A stretch of 64,000 nucleotides of DNA. Origin: Pseudomonadota bacterium (GTDB taxonomy: Bacteria > Pseudomonadota > Gammaproteobacteria > Xanthomonadales > Ahniellaceae). Shown one piece after another: positions 16,318 to 25,308 of the stretch. Under the pieces are notes generated by a model. That model saw only the letters and a program-made list of their open reading frames with translations. It made no database searches and was not told the DNA's origin. The position numbers and the translations under genes are program-made. The DNA is taken from assembly GCA_022843465.1 (NCBI GenBank), contig JALHNO010000005.1, positions 86,691 through 150,690 on the forward strand, in the 5' to 3' direction. Every line of letters starts with the position of its first letter. The first letter of the stretch is position 1.

Positions 16318-16638
16318 TCAGTCTTCCGGTGGCGGTGGGATCGCCGGTGCGCGGTTCGAGCTGGGTACCTCGGGCACCACGGTACCGACCGGCGTGACAT
16401 TGGGCGTGTCGCGGATGACCTCGAACTCGGTATTGCGCGGCGGCCGGTCGGTGTAGTTCCAGACGCCCTTTTCGTCCTTCCACTTATAGAGCAGGGGCGG
16501 CTGCGCAGGTTCGGAGCCACGCGCTGCCGGGGCCGTGCTCGCGGCCGGCTTGGGTGCGCGCAACGAGGGCCAGAGCGCCAGCAGCACGCCCAGCCCGATC
16601 GCGATCAAGAGCCCGAGAATCAGGCTGCCGCGGCTCAT
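16318..16638 (-). CDS. DUF4124-domain membrane-anchored protein
   Basis: A 106-residue protein with an N-terminal membrane anchor ([19 protein letters not shown]) followed by a short DUF4124 domain, recognised by [19 protein letters not shown]. The tail is proline-rich and ends IPPPPED. DUF4124 domains are small periplasmic modules common in gammaproteobacteria; their biochemical role is unknown. The ATG is preferred to a GTG two codons upstream because GGGGA is correctly spaced only for the ATG. It is paralogous to the gene directly upstream and probably co-transcribed with it and with proS. Confidence 0.82.
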   Translation of the reverse strand: MSRGSLILGLLIAIGLGVLLALWPSLRAPKPAASTAPAARGSEPAQPPLLYKWKDEKGVWNYTDRPPRNTEFEVIRDTPNVTPVGTVVPEVPSSNRAPAIPPPPED

Positions 16639-16655
16639 CTGCACACGTCCCCGGA

Positions 16656-17150
16656 TTACTCGGTTTCGGCTTCTTCAGCCGCGGCCGGTGCTGGCTCCGG
16701 TTTGCAGAAAGCGGCGATCTGGCGTTCGGCCGTGGCGATCTCGGCCTGGTGCTGGTCGAGATCCAGTTCCTCGGGCTCACCGTCGCCATCGGTGTCCTTG
16801 AGTACGGTCTGATTGCTGTTGAGCACTTCAAGATTCTTTTTCGCGGCCTCGCAGTTGGCCGACTCCGGCGTCTCGGCTCCGGGCTTGGTTTTCGGCTTGG
16901 CCGCGCCCTCCTCGCCTTCTTCGGACTCGTCGCCGCTGCGGCCGGCCTGGGTGCGTACCTTGAGCTTGTCAGCTGGCTGGCCCTTCGGCGGCTGTGCGCT
17001 GTAGTGCCAGACGCCCTGCTCATCCTGCCACTTGTAGAACTGCTCGGCCAGCAGCGTCGGCGAAGCGACCAGCAAGGCAAGCAACAGGGCAGTGGCGTAG
17101 CCTGGCACCTGCCGGGCGGACTGGTTCAGGCGTCGAATCGTGCTGCGCAT
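16656..17150 (-). CDS. DUF4124-domain periplasmic protein
   Basis: A 164-residue secreted protein. A signal peptide (TALLLALLVASPTLLA) precedes a DUF4124 domain with the pattern QFYKWQDEQGVWHYSAQPP. Then comes a strongly acidic, lysine-containing linker and a C-terminal region with two cysteines (ESANCEAAKKN and AAFCKPE) that could form a disulfide in the periplasm. GAGG stands nine bases before the ATG. It is first in the unit with the shorter DUF4124 gene (17 bases apart) and proS. The pair looks like an old tandem duplication. Function is not known. Confidence 0.82.
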   Translation of the reverse strand: MRSTIRRLNQSARQVPGYATALLLALLVASPTLLAEQFYKWQDEQGVWHYSAQPPKGQPADKLKVRTQAGRSGDESEEGEEGAAKPKTKPGAETPESANCEAAKKNLEVLNSNQTVLKDTDGDGEPEELDLDQHQAEIATAERQIAAFCKPEPAPAAAEEAETE

Positions 17151-17285
17151 GGCGGAATCCTCATTCCTTGGTGGCCCGATATTAGCGCCGCGCCAGCGCA
17201 AGGGAAGCGCTGTCGGCCGCATTGTTCAGCTCGGGTCGCTTCGGCGGCGTTATACACTGGCCACCATTCAGCTGCTGGCCGACCG

Positions 17286-18080
17286 ATGAGCGAAGCGCCC
17301 GTAACCCCACCACCCCGTCATCCGGGCATCTATCTGCTGCCCAATCTGTTCACCACGGCTGCGATGCTGGCGGGCTATTTCGCGATAATTTCCGCGTTTT
17401 CCGGCCGCTATACCGAGGGTGCGATTGCGGTGTTTGTGGCTGGCCTGCTCGATGGGCTGGATGGGCGGGTGGCGCGCCTGACCAATACCCAGAGCGATTT
17501 CGGCGTGCAATACGACAGCCTTTCCGATCTGGTCAGCTTCGGCCTGGCGCCGTCGCTGGTGATGTATTCCTGGGCTCTGGCCGAGTTGAAGGTCTATGGC
17601 CCCCTGGTCGGCAAGATCGGTTGGGCGGCCGCCTTTGTCTACGCAGCCTGCGCGGCGATGCGCCTGGCGCGTTTCAACACCCAGGTGGCGGTGATCGACA
17701 AGCGCTACTTCCAGGGCCTGGCCAGCCCGGCCGCCGCTGGCCTGATGATGAGCTTTGTCTGGACCATGGAGCACCATGACATTGCGGGTGCCGATGTCGC
17801 CTTTGTCGCGCTTGGGGTGACCCTGGTCGCGGCGATCCTGATGGTCAGCCGGATCCGCTACTGGAGTTTCAAATCGATGCCTGCTTCCGATCGGGTGCCG
17901 TTCGTGGCGGCGCCGATCGCGATGGGCATCATCGTGCTGCTGGCGATTCATCCGCAGTACCTGTTGCTTACGGTGGTCGCGGTCTATGTGCTGTCCGGGC
18001 CACTGGTGACCCTGTTTGGCCTGCGCCGGCGTCGTGAGGCCAAGCAGCGTCCGCGTGAGCCCGGGGTTCCGCGGGACTGA
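17286..18080 (+). CDS. pssA: CDP-diacylglycerol-serine O-phosphatidyltransferase (phosphatidylserine synthase)
   Basis: A 264-residue integral membrane enzyme of the CDP-alcohol phosphatidyltransferase family. It makes phosphatidylserine, the precursor of phosphatidylethanolamine, from CDP-diacylglycerol and serine. The catalytic signature D-x2-DG-x2-AR-x8-G-x3-D-x3-D is complete (DGLDGRVAR ... DFGVQYDSLSD), and six to eight hydrophobic helices follow the family pattern. It is the Gram-positive-like (subclass II) PssA type, not the E. coli PLD-type enzyme. The gene lies only five bases before a GAF-PP2C phosphatase gene, so it heads an operon that continues into a partner-switch module and a lipid ABC transporter. 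This ties lipid synthesis to that system by position. Confidence 0.93.
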   Translation: MSEAPVTPPPRHPGIYLLPNLFTTAAMLAGYFAIISAFSGRYTEGAIAVFVAGLLDGLDGRVARLTNTQSDFGVQYDSLSDLVSFGLAPSLVMYSWALAELKVYGPLVGKIGWAAAFVYAACAAMRLARFNTQVAVIDKRYFQGLASPAAAGLMMSFVWTMEHHDIAGADVAFVALGVTLVAAILMVSRIRYWSFKSMPASDRVPFVAAPIAMGIIVLLAIHPQYLLLTVVAVYVLSGPLVTLFGLRRRREAKQRPREPGVPRD

Positions 18081-18085
18081 CTGAC

Positions 18086-19351
18086 ATGTCGGCCTTTCCT
18101 GCAGCCTGCGAACCGGCGCCGTCACCGACTTCAGAGCCACTGGCGCTGATCGCGGAACTGGCGCAGGCACTGGCGTCCAGTCTCGATCTGCAGGCCACGC
18201 TGAGCAAGGCGGTGCAGCGCATTGCCACGGCGATGCAGGCGGAGGCGGCGTCGGTTTTCCTGGTCGACGAGGATGCCGGTGTGCTGGTCTGTCGGGCATC
18301 GGCGGGGCCCGTCGACATCGTCGGGCTGGAGCTGCCGCTCGGGTCCGGCGTCGCCGGCCGCGCCTATGCCAGCGGCATGTGTCAGCTGGTACGTGATGTC
18401 AGCAAGGATCCCGACTTCGATGCGGCCGTTGATCTGCGTACCGGATTCACCACCCGATCCCTGTTGTGTACTCCGCTGTTTTCCGGTCATGGTGTCCTCG
18501 GTGTGCTGCAGGTGTTGAACAAGCGCGGCGGGTTGCTGTTCGACGAGTCCGATCATCTGTTGTTGCGCGCACTGGCGGCCCCGGCGGCACTGGCGATCAG
18601 CAATGCACGACTGGCCGCCGAGTCGATCGAGCAGGAGCGTTTGCACCGTGAGCTTTCGATGGCGCGCAGAATGCAGCGCAGCCTGTTGCCGCGACGCCGT
18701 CGCGGCGGTTTCCCGTTGCTGGCTCTCAATCGGCCGGCCCAGGAGATTTCGGGAGATTTCTACGACTATTTCGATCTTCCCGACGGGCGCATCGGATTCA
18801 CCATCGGAGATGTCGCCGGCAAGGGGCTGGACGCCGCGTTCCTGATGGTCCGCTGCGCCAGTCTGATGCGCTGGGCGGGCAAGGAGGGCTTGCCGCCTTC
18901 GCAATGGATGGCGCGGGTCAACGAGGAGATGTGCGAGACACTCGGCAACGGCAGCTTTGTCTGTGCGGTTGCGGGCTACTTCGATCCCCGCCGACGTGTC
19001 GTGGTCTGGGCCAATGCCGGCTTCCCGCCGCTGATCCTGTTGCGCCTGCAACAGGCCAGCGAGTCGCATCGCGCCGAGGGCCCGCCCCTGGGTATCGTGG
19101 CCGGCATGAATTTTCCGGAGCAGCAGGTCGATCTGGCGGACGATGGCGCCCTGTATCTGTTCTCGGATGGCGCCACCGACGCCCGTGACGAGGCCGGTGT
19201 CATGCTGGGTGTTGCCGGCATGCTGGCGCTGATCGAAAAGCATGCCAGCTGGCGCCCGGAAACACGACTGCGTCGCATCGTCGGCGAACTGCGCCGGATG
19301 AAACTGCAGGACGACACCACCCTGATGCTGATCGGGGGCACGGTCGCATGA
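18086..19351 (+). CDS. GAF-domain PP2C (SpoIIE/RsbU-type) serine phosphatase
   Basis: A 421-residue cytoplasmic protein. Residues about 15-180 form a GAF sensory domain (LDLQATLSKAVQRIATAM ... SRSLLCTPLF-like core). A short helical linker (ERLHRELSMARRMQRSLLP) leads to a PP2C/SpoIIE phosphatase domain from about residue 205. The metal-binding acidic residues are visible in ISGDFYDYF, GFTIGDVAGKGLDAAF, LYLFSDGATDA and KLQDDTTLM. Such enzymes dephosphorylate a STAS-domain antagonist, and both the antagonist and its kinase are the next genes. The stop overlaps the kinase start (ATGA). I infer that a small-molecule or redox signal at the GAF domain sets the phosphorylation state of the STAS protein. 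Confidence 0.93.
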   Translation: MSAFPAACEPAPSPTSEPLALIAELAQALASSLDLQATLSKAVQRIATAMQAEAASVFLVDEDAGVLVCRASAGPVDIVGLELPLGSGVAGRAYASGMCQLVRDVSKDPDFDAAVDLRTGFTTRSLLCTPLFSGHGVLGVLQVLNKRGGLLFDESDHLLLRALAAPAALAISNARLAAESIEQERLHRELSMARRMQRSLLPRRRRGGFPLLALNRPAQEISGDFYDYFDLPDGRIGFTIGDVAGKGLDAAFLMVRCASLMRWAGKEGLPPSQWMARVNEEMCETLGNGSFVCAVAGYFDPRRRVVVWANAGFPPLILLRLQQASESHRAEGPPLGIVAGMNFPEQQVDLADDGALYLFSDGATDARDEAGVMLGVAGMLALIEKHASWRPETRLRRIVGELRRMKLQDDTTLMLIGGTVA

Positions 19352-19779
19352 GTGGCAGGCCACTGCTGCGCCTCAAGATTCCGGCGCAGGCCGAGGCGCT
19401 GGCCGACATGCGCCAGCAGCTGGCGGCCGTGCTGGCGACGCTCGAACTTGCAGATCGCGAGCGCGAGCGCATCGTCCTGGCCGTGCATGAAGCCTGCAGC
19501 AATATCATTCGCCACGCCTATCGCAACTGCCCGGCAGGCTCGATCCAGCTGGACGTCAGCAAGCTGCGCGGACAGTTGCGGATCCGCCTGCGCGACCGCG
19601 CGCCGCCAGTCGATCCGAGTTGCATCCGGCCGCGCGATCTGGGTGAATGCCGTCCAGGCGGGCTCGGAATCAATATCATCGACGACACCATGGACCGCTG
19701 GCGACTGCGCCCGCTCAAGCATCGCGCCGGCAATGTGTTGTGCATGCGGCGACGGCTGCTGAAGGAAAAAAGGAAATGA
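19348..19779 (+). CDS. RsbW/SpoIIAB-like anti-sigma-type serine kinase
   Basis: A 143-residue GHKL-fold ATPase of the RsbW family. The N-box is visible as VHEACSNIIRHAYRN, the G1 box as a degenerate RDRAPPVDP and the G2 region as GGLGINIIDDTMD. Family members phosphorylate a serine on a STAS protein and otherwise bind a partner such as a sigma factor. No sigma factor gene is adjacent here; the downstream partners are the STAS protein and a lipid ABC transporter. Start and stop both overlap their neighbours by four bases (ATGA), so the three signalling genes are translationally coupled. Confidence 0.9.
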   Translation: MSGRPLLRLKIPAQAEALADMRQQLAAVLATLELADRERERIVLAVHEACSNIIRHAYRNCPAGSIQLDVSKLRGQLRIRLRDRAPPVDPSCIRPRDLGECRPGGLGINIIDDTMDRWRLRPLKHRAGNVLCMRRRLLKEKRK

Positions 19780-20123
19780 CGGCAAAACCGATCAGGAATG
19801 GATGCGAGCAACGCGTCGAGGCCGGCTGGGCAGTGCTGGATGTGTTTGGAGAAGTCGACCTCAGCTGGTCGCAGGATATTCGCCGCCGTGTACTCGATGC
19901 CCTCGCCGCCGGGCCGGCGCTTGCTGTCGTGCTGGAACGCGTCAGCTATATCGACTCGTCCGGCATCGCCGCCCTGGTCGAGGGCTTCCAGCAGGCGCGC
20001 GCGAAGACGCAGCGATTCGCCCTGGTGGCGCCCAGTGACTCGGTTCGCGCCGTGCTCGAACTGGCACGCCTCGACCGGGTGTTTCCGATCTATACCGATC
20101 TCGCAGCCGCGCTGGCGGATTGA
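19776..20123 (+). CDS. STAS-domain protein (anti-anti-sigma / MlaB-like)
   Basis: A 115-residue single STAS domain. The phosphorylatable loop YIDSSGIAALVEG (D60-S61-S62-G63) is intact and looks like that of SpoIIAA/RsbV. The same fold is used by MlaB, the cytoplasmic STAS subunit that binds the MlaF ATPase of the phospholipid transporter. Here the gene stands exactly between an RsbW-like kinase (overlapping) and an MlaE permease gene (four bases away). It could be a conventional antagonist, the MlaB subunit of the transporter, or both, which would make transport phosphorylation-dependent. The sequence alone does not decide between these. Confidence 0.9.
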   Translation: MTAKPIRNGCEQRVEAGWAVLDVFGEVDLSWSQDIRRRVLDALAAGPALAVVLERVSYIDSSGIAALVEGFQQARAKTQRFALVAPSDSVRAVLELARLDRVFPIYTDLAAALAD

Positions 20124-20127
20124 GTCC

Positions 20128-20925
20128 GTGTCCCTGGCACTGCAACTGGTCTGGCGCCTGGGCAAACGCAGTGTCGATGGCGTGCGCGGGCTCGGCTATG
20201 CCGGCGCCCTGCTGGTCGAGAGTCTCTGGTTCAGCGTCGCCGGATTTCGCAGCGGGCAGACGGTTCGCTTCGCCGCAGTGGCCGAGCAGATGCGCCAGGT
20301 GGGTGTTGATGCGGTGCCGATCGTGGCGCTGCTCAGCTTTACCGTCGGCTTGATGCTCGGTATCCAGTTCGTTGCCGCGCTCGGCGATTTTGGCGCGGAA
20401 TCGCAGGTGCTGATGGCGGTGGCAAAATCGGTAACGCGTGAATTCGGTGTGCTGATCACCGGCATCCTGATTGCCGGACGCTCGGGTTCGTCCTTCGCGG
20501 CCCGGATCGGATCGATGAGTGTCTCGCAGGAAGTCGACGCCCTCGGGGTGATGGGTATTGATCCGGTGCGTTATCTTGCGGCGCCCGCGCTGCTTGCCAT
20601 GCTGGTGATGTTGCCGGTCTTGACCATCCTCGCCAATGTGATGGCGATACTCGGCGCGGCGCTCTATTGTGCACCGGTGCTCGACATCAGTCCCACGGTC
20701 TACATCGTGCAGACGCTCAACCTGCTCGAACCGGGTGATATCTGGCAGGGGCTTTCCAAGAGTGTGGTCTTTGCCGTGCTGATCACCCTGGTCGGCGTCA
20801 GCACCGGTTTTGGCGTCAGCGGCGGTGCCGAGGGGGTCGGCCGCGCCACCACGCGCGCCGTGGTGTATTCGATTTCAGCGATCATCGTCGCCGACATGAT
20901 CTTCAGTTTTTTCCTGAATCGCTGA
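20128..20925 (+). CDS. MlaE-family lipid ABC transporter permease
   Basis: A 265-residue inner-membrane permease of the MlaE family, which moves phospholipids or other lipids between the inner membrane and an MCE-protein channel. About five hydrophobic helices and the conserved cytoplasmic loop with E-V-D-A-L-G-V (SQEVDALGVMGIDPVRYL) are present, as is the family's GAESQVLMAVAKSVTREFGVLI region. The start is a GTG four bases after the STAS stop; no independent ribosome-binding site is seen, so it is probably coupled. The ATPase gene follows after one base. No MCE (MlaD) gene or auxiliary lipoprotein is found downstream in this window, so the complex must borrow one from elsewhere or act differently. 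Confidence 0.92.
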   Translation: MSLALQLVWRLGKRSVDGVRGLGYAGALLVESLWFSVAGFRSGQTVRFAAVAEQMRQVGVDAVPIVALLSFTVGLMLGIQFVAALGDFGAESQVLMAVAKSVTREFGVLITGILIAGRSGSSFAARIGSMSVSQEVDALGVMGIDPVRYLAAPALLAMLVMLPVLTILANVMAILGAALYCAPVLDISPTVYIVQTLNLLEPGDIWQGLSKSVVFAVLITLVGVSTGFGVSGGAEGVGRATTRAVVYSISAIIVADMIFSFFLNR

Positions 20926-20926
20926 C

Positions 20927-21727
20927 ATGAGCGCAGCCGAGCCCGTCATCGAGGTCCGTCAGCTGGATGCCTTTTACGGGCGAAGGCGCATCCTGCACGG
21001 CGTCGATTTCCAGGTAATGCCGGGCGAGATCCGGGTGATCATGGGGGCCTCGGGTTCCGGCAAGAGCACCTTGCTGCGTCACCTGATCGGATTGCAGCGA
21101 CCGCATGCGGGCTCCGTCCGCATACTCGGCACCGACGTCGCCAAGGCCGGCCCCGCCGAGATGCTGGCATTGCGGCGGCGTCTTGGCGTCTCGTTCCAGG
21201 GTGGTGCCCTGATCACCTCGATGAGCGTTGGCGAGAACGTCGCACTGCCACTGCGCGAACATACGCGACTGGACGAAAACACCATCCGCATCATGAGCCG
21301 GCTCAAGCTCGAGGTGGTCAATCTCGGCGGTTTCCAGGATCTGATGCCCTCGCAGCTTTCCGGTGGCATGGTCAAGCGCGCTGCGCTCGCGCGTGCCATT
21401 GTGATGGACCCGAAACTGCTGTTCTTCGACGAGCCCTCGGCCGGTCTCGATCCCGTGGTCTCGGCCGAGCTCGACGAGCTGATTCTCAAGTTGCGCGATG
21501 CCCTCCGCATGACTATCGTGGTAGTCACCCATGAGCTCGACAGCGCGCTGAAAATCGCCGACACGATTACCGTGCTGGACCAGGGCAGGATTCTCGAGAC
21601 CGGCAGCTCGGTCAGTGTGCAGGCCAGCAACAACGAGCGCATCCAGGATCTGTTTCATCGCCGGCCTCGTCCCGTCGACGTCGACGTCGACGAATACCTG
21701 CGGCGCCTGACCCAGGAAGAACTCTGA
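20927..21727 (+). CDS. MlaF-family ABC transporter ATP-binding protein
   Basis: A 266-residue ATPase of the MlaF type that energises the adjacent permease. Walker A is GASGSGKST (40-48), the signature is QLSGGMVKRAALARA, Walker B is LLFFDEPSAGLDP, and the switch histidine is in VVVTHELDS. All are intact, so it should hydrolyse ATP. The C-terminal extension RPVDVDVDEYLRRLTQEEL contains VDVDVD, encoded by three tandem GTCGAC hexamers. In E. coli the C-terminal extension of MlaF makes contacts in the complex and STAS MlaB binds MlaF, which fits the STAS gene upstream. The operon ends here, at a strong bidirectional terminator. Confidence 0.94.
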   Translation: MSAAEPVIEVRQLDAFYGRRRILHGVDFQVMPGEIRVIMGASGSGKSTLLRHLIGLQRPHAGSVRILGTDVAKAGPAEMLALRRRLGVSFQGGALITSMSVGENVALPLREHTRLDENTIRIMSRLKLEVVNLGGFQDLMPSQLSGGMVKRAALARAIVMDPKLLFFDEPSAGLDPVVSAELDELILKLRDALRMTIVVVTHELDSALKIADTITVLDQGRILETGSSVSVQASNNERIQDLFHRRPRPVDVDVDEYLRRLTQEEL

Positions 21728-21795
21728 GCGGAACGCAGTAAGCCGCCGCTGCCTGGTGAGTCTGCGGTCCGCCGCGTCGCAGATTCGGATCCAAA

Positions 21796-21826
21796 AAAAA
21801 CCGCCGCGGATCAGGCGGCGGTTTTT
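21796..21826. terminator. bidirectional intrinsic terminator
   Basis: The stem AAAAACCGCCG / CGGCGGTTTTT (11 bp) with a 9-base loop lies between the convergent transporter ATPase gene and the FadL-like gene. A and T runs on both sides allow it to work for both strands. Confidence 0.92.
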
Positions 21827-21848
21827 ACTGCGGAACGGTGTAGCGGAA

Positions 21849-23132
21849 TCAGAAGCGCCAGACGCCCGAAACCGAGTAGGTGTCGACGCGATCCGAGAAA
21901 TCGGCTGCCGCATCCAGCTGGAACTTCTCGAATGCCCAGCCGAAGCCCGCCGAGTAGTGCGTCTGCGAATCGCCGATCGAGAACAGTACGGCATTGGCGA
22001 TGGCGTCCACGCTGCTGCCATCGGGCACGCCTTCGAACCGGATCGAATGCTCCGGGTCCTGCCAGACGCCGGCGCGCAGGCTGAAGGGGTTCTTGAAGTT
22101 GGTGAAGGTGTATTCGCCACCCAGTCGGACCTCGACGCCATTGTCGACACCGAGCGGACGCAGGCTGGGCTGGATGCCGCTGTCATTCAGTACGAAGTTG
22201 GACTCGACGCCACCGCTGGTGAGGTCCGAATAGCTGATGTAGTTGACGTCCAGCGAAATGGTCACCGGCTCGGCAGGGCGCCAGGTGGCGCCGACACCGA
22301 ACACGTCCGGTGCATCGAACGTGACATCCTTGACGAAGGCCACGGTGCCGTTGGCATTGACCCGCGCGGCCTGGTAGCTGAATTTCGGAGCGCGACGGTA
22401 GACCGTGCCGAACTGCCACTGGTCATTGAACTTGTACTGCGCTCCAACGTTGTAGCCGAACGCATTGTCGCCCCCAAACTGGCGGGTGGAGAACTGGATC
22501 ACGCTGGAGGTCGGCGAGGCGACGCGGACCGTTGCCGAATCGATATCGAACTTGTAGTGGTTCAGGCTCAGGCCCATCGAGAACTGGTCGCTGAACTTGT
22601 AGGCGCCAGAGAGTCCGTTGACCATGGTCTCGACGTCGATCGCAGCGCCGAACGGAAAGACCACCAGATTGCTGTCTGAAGAACTCGGACCGACGCTGCC
22701 GAACGCGGTCTCAAAGTTCAGAAACTCGTGGCGATAAAGGGCGAGCGACCAGCCGTCCATCGGGATCACCCAGGACAGGAACGAGATATTGCGGACATCG
22801 GTACTTGCCTCACCGTAGGCGAGTCCGGAGGTGCCGAACGGGTTGGTCGTGAAGGTGCCACCGGCGACATACTGGGTGTCGTATTCGGTCTGGCGGATCT
22901 CCATCGAGATTTCGGGCGAGGCGAGCTGCACCAGGCCGGCCGGATTGGTGAATGCGGCGGTGGCGTCATCCGCAAGCGCAAGAAATGCGCCGCCCATGCC
23001 CAGGCTGCGGGCGCCGGGTGCCGAGAAATTGAATTGGATCGAGGCGTTGCCTTCCTCATCGGTGATGGCGAAGGCAGTTGTTGCGGAGCCGAGCAAGGCG
23101 GCGCCAACGGCAAGCACGAGCAGCTTTTTCAT
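21849..23132 (-). CDS. FadL/OmpP1/TodX-family outer-membrane transporter
   Basis: A 427-residue outer-membrane beta-barrel of the FadL family. The signal peptide is [22 protein letters not shown]. The mature N-terminus leads into the FadL core [28 protein letters not shown], the hatch-region signature. The chain ends in VSGVWRF with the C-terminal phenylalanine recognised by the BAM machinery. FadL proteins import long-chain fatty acids or other hydrophobic compounds. A correctly spaced GGAG precedes the ATG. It faces the PssA/Mla-like operon across a shared terminator, making a local cluster of lipid genes, although it is transcribed separately. The substrate cannot be deduced. Confidence 0.93.
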   Translation of the reverse strand: MKKLLVLAVGAALLGSATTAFAITDEEGNASIQFNFSAPGARSLGMGGAFLALADDATAAFTNPAGLVQLASPEISMEIRQTEYDTQYVAGGTFTTNPFGTSGLAYGEASTDVRNISFLSWVIPMDGWSLALYRHEFLNFETAFGSVGPSSSDSNLVVFPFGAAIDVETMVNGLSGAYKFSDQFSMGLSLNHYKFDIDSATVRVASPTSSVIQFSTRQFGGDNAFGYNVGAQYKFNDQWQFGTVYRRAPKFSYQAARVNANGTVAFVKDVTFDAPDVFGVGATWRPAEPVTISLDVNYISYSDLTSGGVESNFVLNDSGIQPSLRPLGVDNGVEVRLGGEYTFTNFKNPFSLRAGVWQDPEHSIRFEGVPDGSSVDAIANAVLFSIGDSQTHYSAGFGWAFEKFQLDAAADFSDRVDTYSVSGVWRF

Positions 23133-23274
23133 TTTGATCTCTCCTGACTGGATTCGTCTGAACCCGCCCGGGGGCAGGGGCGGCGCGATCATAGCATTGC
23201 TCGTTTGCCCGGCGTCGCGCGTCCGCAGCGGCTGCGCTGGGTTTATGATGGCGGCCCGTCCCAAGGAGCTGGCT

Positions 23275-24234
23275 ATGAGCACTGCCTATGTCGTGATGGC
23301 TGTCATTGTTGTTTTTGCCTGGTTGGGGGTGGTGCGGGTTCCCCAGGGATATGAATTCACGCTCGAATGGTTCGGCCGTTATGTGCGTACGCTGACCCCG
23401 GGACTCAATTTCATCATTCCTTTCGCCCATAACGTGGGCAAGCGGATCAACATGATGGAGCAGGTGCTGGATGTGCCCCGACAGGAAGTCATTACCCGGG
23501 ACAATGCCGTGGTCGCCGTCGATGGGGTGGTGTTCTACCAGGTGCTCGACGCACCCAAGGCGGCCTATGAGGTGTCCACGCTCGAGATCGCAATCCTCAA
23601 TCTGGTGATGACCAATATCCGTACCGTGCTCGGTTCGATGGACCTCGACGAATCCCTGTCCAAGCGCGACGTGATCAATGCCCAGTTGCTCAAGGTGGTC
23701 GATGAGGCCACTCATCCCTGGGGTCTGAAGTGCAATCGCATCGAGATCAAGGACATCACCCCGCCGCGCGATCTGGTCGAGTCGATGGCGCGTCAGATGA
23801 AGGCCGAGCGCGACAAGCGTGCGTCGATTCTGGAGGCCGAAGGCTCCCGCCAGTCGGCCATCCTGCGCGCCGACGGTGAAAAACAGGCTGCCGTGCTCGA
23901 GGCCGAGGGCCGCAAGGAGGCCGCTTTCCGCGATGCCGAGGCGCGCGAGCGTTCCGCCGAAGCCGAGGCGAAAGCCACCATGATGGTCTCCCAGGCCATC
24001 GCCAAGGGCGATCTGCAGGCAATCAATTACTTCGTCGCCGACAAGTACGTCAGCGCGATCCAGGCCCTGGCCACGGCACCCAACCAGAAGGTACTGCTGA
24101 TGCCGATGGAACTGACTGGAATCCTCGGCAGTCTTGCCGGCGTCGCCGAACTGGCGCGGGCCAGTTTCGAGGATCGGGCTGCCCCGCCCAAGCCGCGTCC
24201 GCCCAAGCCCTTCGAGGAACAGCGTAATGGATAA
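23275..24234 (+). CDS. SPFH/band-7 membrane protein, QmcA-like (paraslipin)
   Basis: A 319-residue member of the SPFH (stomatin/prohibitin/flotillin/HflK) family. An N-terminal helix ([15 protein letters not shown]) anchors it in the inner membrane. The band-7 domain follows ([16 protein letters not shown] ... [18 protein letters not shown]), and from about residue 170 there is a long Ala/Glu-rich helix ([14 protein letters not shown]) as in QmcA and HflK. AAGGAG is perfectly placed before the ATG and a TATGAT element lies about 25 bases upstream of the start. The gene overlaps the following NfeD-like gene by eight bases, the standard partner of this family. Such pairs form membrane microdomain cages linked to membrane protein quality control. 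Confidence 0.94.
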   Translation: MSTAYVVMAVIVVFAWLGVVRVPQGYEFTLEWFGRYVRTLTPGLNFIIPFAHNVGKRINMMEQVLDVPRQEVITRDNAVVAVDGVVFYQVLDAPKAAYEVSTLEIAILNLVMTNIRTVLGSMDLDESLSKRDVINAQLLKVVDEATHPWGLKCNRIEIKDITPPRDLVESMARQMKAERDKRASILEAEGSRQSAILRADGEKQAAVLEAEGRKEAAFRDAEARERSAEAEAKATMMVSQAIAKGDLQAINYFVADKYVSAIQALATAPNQKVLLMPMELTGILGSLAGVAELARASFEDRAAPPKPRPPKPFEEQRNG

Positions 24235-24658
24235 AGTGGCCTATCTCTGGTGGAGCATCGGCGGCCTGCTGCTGATCGCCGAGATGCTGCTACCCGGCGC
24301 CAGCCTGCTCTGGCTGGGTTTTGCGGCCCTGGCGATGGGGGTGCTGATGTTTTTCTTCCCCGACCTGTCACTGCTCGTGCAGGCACTGATCTTTGGCGCT
24401 TTCGCCGCCACAGCCGTCGGCCTGTACCTGCGGTTTGCCCGTCCGCGTGAGCCGGTCACCGACAGGCCTCTGCTCAACAAGCGGGCCGCGCAGTTGATTG
24501 GTCGTGAGTTCGAACTCAGCGAGGCCATCGCGATGGGGCGCGCCAAGGTGCAGATCGGTGATGCGTTCTGGACGCTTGAAGGTCCCGATCTTCCTGCCGG
24601 TACCCGGGTCAGGATCATTTCCACCGATGGCATCGTGCTCAAGGTGCAGGCGAGCTGA
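24227..24658 (+). CDS. NfeD-like membrane protein (YbbK/YuaF type)
   Basis: A 143-residue protein with two or three N-terminal membrane helices ([51 protein letters not shown]) and a C-terminal NfeD OB-fold domain (about residues 85-143; [33 protein letters not shown]). It is the short NfeD class without the ClpP-like protease domain. Overlap with the QmcA-like gene indicates a two-gene operon and a joint role in organising membrane complexes. Confidence 0.92.
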   Translation: MDKVAYLWWSIGGLLLIAEMLLPGASLLWLGFAALAMGVLMFFFPDLSLLVQALIFGAFAATAVGLYLRFARPREPVTDRPLLNKRAAQLIGREFELSEAIAMGRAKVQIGDAFWTLEGPDLPAGTRVRIISTDGIVLKVQAS

Positions 24659-24705
24659 GCCATGCCCGGCAGCCGGAGCGGCGAGCGCCGCTCCGGAGCG
24701 TCGGA

Positions 24706-25284
24706 TCAGGCCATTTGCGCCGCGACGAAATCCCAGTTGACCAGATTCCAGAATGCCTCGACATACTTCGGCCGCGCATTGCGGTAGTCGACGTAGTAGG
24801 CGTGCTCCCAGACATCGCAGGTCAGCAGGGCGCGGTCACTTCCGGTCAGCGGCGTCGCTGCATTCGATGTGCTGACCAGGGCCAGGCTGCCGTCGGCGCG
24901 CTGCACCAGCCAGCCCCAGCCGGAGCCGAAGGTGGTGATGCAGGTCTGGCTGAACTGTTCCTTGAATTGCGCGAATGAGCCGAACGCGGCATTGATCGCG
25001 TCGGCCAGCTTGCCCGAGGGCTCGCCGCCGCCATTGGGCTTGAGGCAGTTCCAGTAGAAGGTGTGGTTCCAGACCTGGGCCGCGTTGTTGAACATGCCAC
25101 CGCTGGATTTGCGGATGATGTCCTCAAGTGACAGCGCTTCGAATTCGGTGCCCTTGATCTGGTTGTTCAGATTGGTGACATAGGCCTGGTGATGCTTGCC
25201 ATAGTGAAAATCGATGGTTTCCGCGGAAATGTGCGGTGCCAGGGCGTCGCGGGCATAGGGCAGGGCAGGCAATTCAATGGCCAT
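24706..25284 (-). CDS. sodB: iron superoxide dismutase
   Basis: A 192-residue cytoplasmic Fe/Mn-type superoxide dismutase converting superoxide to oxygen and hydrogen peroxide. Metal ligands are visible: His27 (IDFHYGKHH), His74 (VWNHTFYW), Asp157 and His161 (CDVWEHAYY). Gln70 in the [10 protein letters not shown] segment marks the iron-specific class. The length equals E. coli SodB. The start at MAIELP is chosen over a start five codons earlier because it is the invariant family N-terminus. It is divergent from grxD with about 120 bases between, including an 8-bp hairpin in its own leader. Confidence 0.97.
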   Translation of the reverse strand: MAIELPALPYARDALAPHISAETIDFHYGKHHQAYVTNLNNQIKGTEFEALSLEDIIRKSSGGMFNNAAQVWNHTFYWNCLKPNGGGEPSGKLADAINAAFGSFAQFKEQFSQTCITTFGSGWGWLVQRADGSLALVSTSNAATPLTGSDRALLTCDVWEHAYYVDYRNARPKYVEAFWNLVNWDFVAAQMA

Positions 25285-25308
25285 GGGGCGGTCTCTCAAC
25301 GATAGCGC

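Noticed and set aside
21674-21692. Tandem GTCGAC hexamers
   Set aside because: They lie inside the transporter ATPase gene and simply encode the VDVDVD tail; too short to call a functional repeat.
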